Below, piece after piece: positions 61,174 through 63,488 of a stretch of 63,488 bases of DNA. The stretch covers positions 1 to 63,488 of the forward strand of contig JAEZIQ010000010.1 of the NCBI GenBank assembly GCA_023436605.1, written 5' to 3'. The translations under genes and the position numbers were made by a program. Under the pieces are notes generated by a model, which was given only the letters and a program-made list of their open reading frames with translations, made no database searches and was not told where the DNA came from. This stretch comes from Actinomycetes bacterium (GTDB taxonomy: Bacteria > Actinomycetota > Thermoleophilia > Solirubrobacterales > 70-9). Numbering within the stretch: position 1 is the first letter of the stretch; every line of letters starts with the position of its first letter.

Positions 61174-63057
61174 TCAGGTCTTTCGGGCGCGGATCCGCTT
61201 TGTGACCTTGCGGCGGAGGCCGCCGTCAGGCCGGAACCTGGTCACCACCTGAAGCTCGGCACCACGCTGCCGGAGGCGCTTCTTCATCGACTCCCCAAGT
61301 GTGAGTTCGAGGTTGAGAGGACCGGCCGCATGGACCTTGCGCCGCAGTTTTCCGACCCGTCTGCGACGTCCGTCGATCACTGTGAATACCCGCTGGTCGA
61401 CCGTTCCGCGTCCGGGAATACGGAGCCGGGTCAGCACCTTCGCTCCTTCGACCCGGAGCTTCCGGACTGCGAAGGCCTTCTGCGGCAGCGGCTGCAGCTT
61501 CTCCTGCTCGATCCGCCTGATCCGCTTCCGGAGCCGGTTGAAGTGAGCCTTCTGGACAGGCGTCATCAGCTGCGGCCGATAGGCGAGGTTCTTTCGCTCG
61601 AGCGGGTCGGACTTCAGGTCGTACATTTCCCACTGGGTCTTTTTCTCACCTTCGGCGTCGTAGTACTTCGAGAGCTTCCAGCGCCGTTCGCGGATCGAGA
61701 CGATGTGATTCGGGGCGGGGATGTACGGACCCTGGGCCTGACCGGCCTGCCAGTCGTCGAAGGTGAACACGATCCGGTCCTGGGTCGGTGTCCTGCCCCG
61801 CCCCAGCACGTGATTCGAGTAGTCGACGCCGGGCCAGTTGCCCCGGGCTGAACTCGGTGCCCGGACCAGACCGGCCAGGGTCGGCAGGAAGTCGACGTGG
61901 GATACGAGCTGATCGGATTCAAGTGGCTCAGGGTAGAGCTGCGGGTTCGAAAAGACCATCGGCACACGCAGGGTTTCCTCGTAGGCGTTGAAGTTCTTCT
62001 GCCGCATGCCGCCGTGGCAGAGACCCATCTCGCCGTGGTCGGCAGTGCGGATAACCAGGGTGTCATCGAGCTGGCCGGTGGCTTCCAACGTGTCAAGGAT
62101 GTCAACCAGGTAGCCGTCGACCAGCTTCATCAGGTTGGCATAGAAGTTGATGTACTTGAGCTTCATCGCAGGAGTCGGCACAGCGCCCGCGAGGTTGAAC
62201 AACCTGACGAATTGCGCCTGGCAATCCGGCTTGGTTGAGAGATCCTCGTTCACCGTCGGGGGCAGCTTGATGTCGCCTTCAAGCCAGGATTCGTCGTATC
62301 CGCCCTGGACGTACTTCGGCGGGTCCATGTTCGGCGGTCCGGGGTAGAGGAGCACGTCGTGCGGGTTGACCAACGAGACGATCAGGCAGTAAGGCTTCTC
62401 GGCGCCGGCCCGGTCGCTGATGAACTTGAGCACGCCTTCTTCACCGTCTTCGACCGCTCCGGTGGCGTCCATGAAGCGTCCATCGTGGTCGGTGATCCCT
62501 CCTCCGGCTTCGGAGATGTCCTGGTTGGCGCCACCATCCGGCGGGTTCCATCGGGTGAAGCCGAAGCGGTCGAGGTCCTCCGGGGCCCAGTCGTCACCGA
62601 TCGGTTTGGTCAGATGCCACTTGCCTTTGAAGACCACTTCGTAGCCTGCCGCCGACATGACCGAGGCGACGTTGCGGAACTCGGGGGAGAGCTCCACCTG
62701 CGGGTACTCGTCTTCGGGCATGTGGTGTTCGAGCGTGTACTTGACCCCGTGCTGGGCGGGATAAAGACCGGTCAGCAGAGTCGCTCTTGAAGGTGAGCAC
62801 ATGCACGAATTGCAGAAGGCGTTCTGGAAGCTGATCCCGTTCTGCTTGAGCCTGGTAACCCCCGGAAGGTTCTCCTGTTCCCAGTTGTCGGGAAAGTGCT
62901 GGATCGCCCGATCCTGGTCGGTGATGAAGATGATCACATTGCGGTTCTTGCCGATTTTCGGTGTGCCGCTGGCTATCCCGGACAGTGCCTGGGTTCCCAT
63001 CATCATCGCCGGGGCCCCCACCGCGGCTGATTTCAGGAGCTTCCTTCTAGTAAGCAT
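61174..63057 (-). CDS. Tat-exported sulfatase (type I, FGly-dependent)
   Basis: A 627-residue sulfatase. Twin-arginine signal TRRKLLKSAAVG, then metal ligands in ITDQDR (Asp47, Asp49) and C87-SPSR-ATLLTG, the signature whose Cys becomes formylglycine; GKWHL and the later DHGEMG complete the active site. The last 90 residues are an Arg/Lys-rich beta domain. GGGAGG lies five bases before the ATG. It would hydrolyse sulfate esters or related bonds outside the cell. The operator palindrome GTTGACGCGTGTCAAC is just upstream. Cys conversion needs an FGE enzyme, not seen here. Confidence 0.93.
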   Translation of the reverse strand: MLTRRKLLKSAAVGAPAMMMGTQALSGIASGTPKIGKNRNVIIFITDQDRAIQHFPDNWEQENLPGVTRLKQNGISFQNAFCNSCMCSPSRATLLTGLYPAQHGVKYTLEHHMPEDEYPQVELSPEFRNVASVMSAAGYEVVFKGKWHLTKPIGDDWAPEDLDRFGFTRWNPPDGGANQDISEAGGGITDHDGRFMDATGAVEDGEEGVLKFISDRAGAEKPYCLIVSLVNPHDVLLYPGPPNMDPPKYVQGGYDESWLEGDIKLPPTVNEDLSTKPDCQAQFVRLFNLAGAVPTPAMKLKYINFYANLMKLVDGYLVDILDTLEATGQLDDTLVIRTADHGEMGLCHGGMRQKNFNAYEETLRVPMVFSNPQLYPEPLESDQLVSHVDFLPTLAGLVRAPSSARGNWPGVDYSNHVLGRGRTPTQDRIVFTFDDWQAGQAQGPYIPAPNHIVSIRERRWKLSKYYDAEGEKKTQWEMYDLKSDPLERKNLAYRPQLMTPVQKAHFNRLRKRIRRIEQEKLQPLPQKAFAVRKLRVEGAKVLTRLRIPGRGTVDQRVFTVIDGRRRRVGKLRRKVHAAGPLNLELTLGESMKKRLRQRGAELQVVTRFRPDGGLRRKVTKRIRARKT

Positions 63058-63078
63058 GATTGCCTCCCTGGGGCAAAA

Positions 63079-63094
63079 GTTGACGCGTGTCAAC
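63079..63094. promoter_or_regulatory. Palindromic operator GTTGACGCGTGTCAAC
   Basis: Six-base arms GTTGAC and GTCAAC around GCGT, 22 bases before the sulfatase start. It differs from the palindrome at 15810 only at one central base, and a half-site TTGACGCGTGAAC follows at 63142. A TATGGT-like box lies next to it on the minus strand. Confidence 0.6.
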
Positions 63095-63177
63095 ACCATA
63101 GTGAATGGCCGTGACTCCTGCAACCTGAATTGCTGATCGTCTTGACGCGTGAACGGGCAGCTAAGATCGAAATCGTT

Positions 63178-63325
63178 CAGCCATACGCCTAATCCGCCAC
63201 CAAGAGTGGGGGAGCGGGGGAACCAGTGGTTTCCGGAAAACCGGAAACCTGGGGCGAATCGGACCAGCTGGTCCGTAGCGCAGCTTCTTCAGCGCGAGCC
63301 CGTCAGCTAACCCCGGCGGCATGAC
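63178..63325 (+). ncRNA. c-di-AMP riboswitch (ydaO-yuaA class)
   Basis: The conserved parts appear in order: ATCCGCCACC, GGGGGAGCGGGGGAACCA, TGGGGCGAATCG, and CCCGTCAGCTAACCCCGGCGGC split at its middle by the binding loop. Two hairpins between them (TTTCCGGAAAACCGGAAAC and GGACCAGCTGGTCC) match the variable stems. This combination is specific to the c-di-AMP class seen before actinobacterial rpf, NlpC/P60 and K+ genes. Here it precedes a 44-codon gene by only about 17 bases. TTGACG at 63142 may be part of the promoter. Confidence 0.88.
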
Positions 63326-63341
63326 GAAGAAGGAGGTACCA

Positions 63342-63476
63342 ATGGACCTGAACAGACATGTAGTGAAACCGATCACCGAGGAAACCGGCTTTCGAGCCGC
63401 TCTCGGGATGACGGTTGGTGCCCTGGCCGGTACAGCGATTGCGCTGCCCGTCCTGATTGGAGTCTTCGGACTCTAG
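63342..63476 (+). CDS. 44-residue membrane micro-protein under riboswitch control
   Basis: The ATG has a perfect AAGGAGGT six bases upstream, unusual in this window. The protein is 44 residues: a polar start (MDLNRHVVKPITEETGF) then one hydrophobic Gly/Ala-rich helix (20-44) to the C-terminus. It follows a c-di-AMP riboswitch, so it should answer to cell-wall or osmotic state. No family is recognised. Nothing shows whether a larger gene follows beyond the edge. Confidence 0.8.
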   Translation: MDLNRHVVKPITEETGFRAALGMTVGALAGTAIALPVLIGVFGL

Positions 63477-63488
63477 GCACCGAGGGGC

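Noticed and set aside
63161..63376. 71-codon minus-strand frame at the right end
   Set aside because: It lies across the riboswitch and the 44-codon gene, which have much stronger evidence.

Overview
This window is high-GC DNA from an actinobacterium, probably of the class Thermoleophilia (Solirubrobacterales-like). The reasons are the very high GC content, many Tat- or Sec-exported proteins ending in Arg/Lys-rich beta-type tails, stand-alone SGNH proteins, PD40-repeat and CehA/PHP proteins, a DtxR-type regulator, a c-di-AMP riboswitch of the actinobacterial type, and many genes whose start codon lies only 6-8 bases after a TANNNT hexamer (leaderless transcription). The lineage is inferred from gene content; no rRNA is present. 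There is no phage, insertion sequence or CRISPR array; the window looks like ordinary chromosome with two serine tRNAs.

Layout. 1-10.1 kb: exported penicillin-acylase-type hydrolase, tRNA-Ser(GCT), a PLP amino-acid deaminase/aldolase, an MFS efflux pump coupled to a TetR regulator, an aldonolactone oxidase coupled to a second MFS protein, a 59-residue membrane protein and tRNA-Ser(TGA). 9.1-14.0 kb: three SGNH-domain exported proteins, a 3-methyladenine glycosylase and an unknown secreted protein. 14.1-18.3 kb: LysE exporter and divergent LysG-type regulator, a metallo-beta-lactamase-fold hydrolase, a broken M23 peptidase gene and a small membrane protein. 18.3-29.5 kb: a tightly overlapping six-gene catabolic operon (TPP enzyme, class III aminotransferase, TIM-barrel isomerase, Gfo/Idh/MocA dehydrogenase, GntR regulator, aldehyde dehydrogenase), with a divergent GlcD-type FAD oxidase, an SDR and an acyl-CoA synthetase whose 3' end is triplicated in tandem.

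29.5-45.9 kb: DUF389 membrane protein, cupin, PHP-domain metallohydrolase, three coupled membrane proteins sharing a glycine-rich motif, a large PD40 protein, GNAT acetyltransferase, GroES-like protein, a structured intergenic RNA region, a choice-of-anchor-D protein, YchF, an L7/L12-tail-like protein, a glutaminase-STAS-cNMP fusion, a DtxR regulator and a sigma factor fused to a zinc-finger anti-sigma-like domain and a membrane segment. 45.9-49.4 kb: a possible structured RNA with a short ORF, then a ZIP transporter coupled to a Tat-exported two-domain multicopper oxidase, and a BrkB-type membrane protein. 49.4-55.4 kb: methylmalonyl-CoA mutase operon (both subunits, MeaB chaperone, YceH). 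55.5-63.5 kb: K+ channel with RCK domains, cyclophilin, small zinc peptidase, SHOCT and DUF6325 proteins, GH26-like hydrolase, glutaryl-CoA dehydrogenase, Tat-exported sulfatase, and finally a c-di-AMP riboswitch driving a 44-residue membrane protein.

Together the genes describe an aerobic heterotroph that degrades acyl-CoA compounds (glutaryl-CoA, methylmalonyl-CoA, fatty acids) and probably a cyclitol or amino sugar, and that exports many hydrolases. The most novel-looking items are the c-di-AMP-controlled micro-protein, the Moc/Iol-like operon with an aminotransferase, the palindrome TTGACGCGCGTCAA shared by three unlinked promoters, and the membrane-tethered sigma factor.
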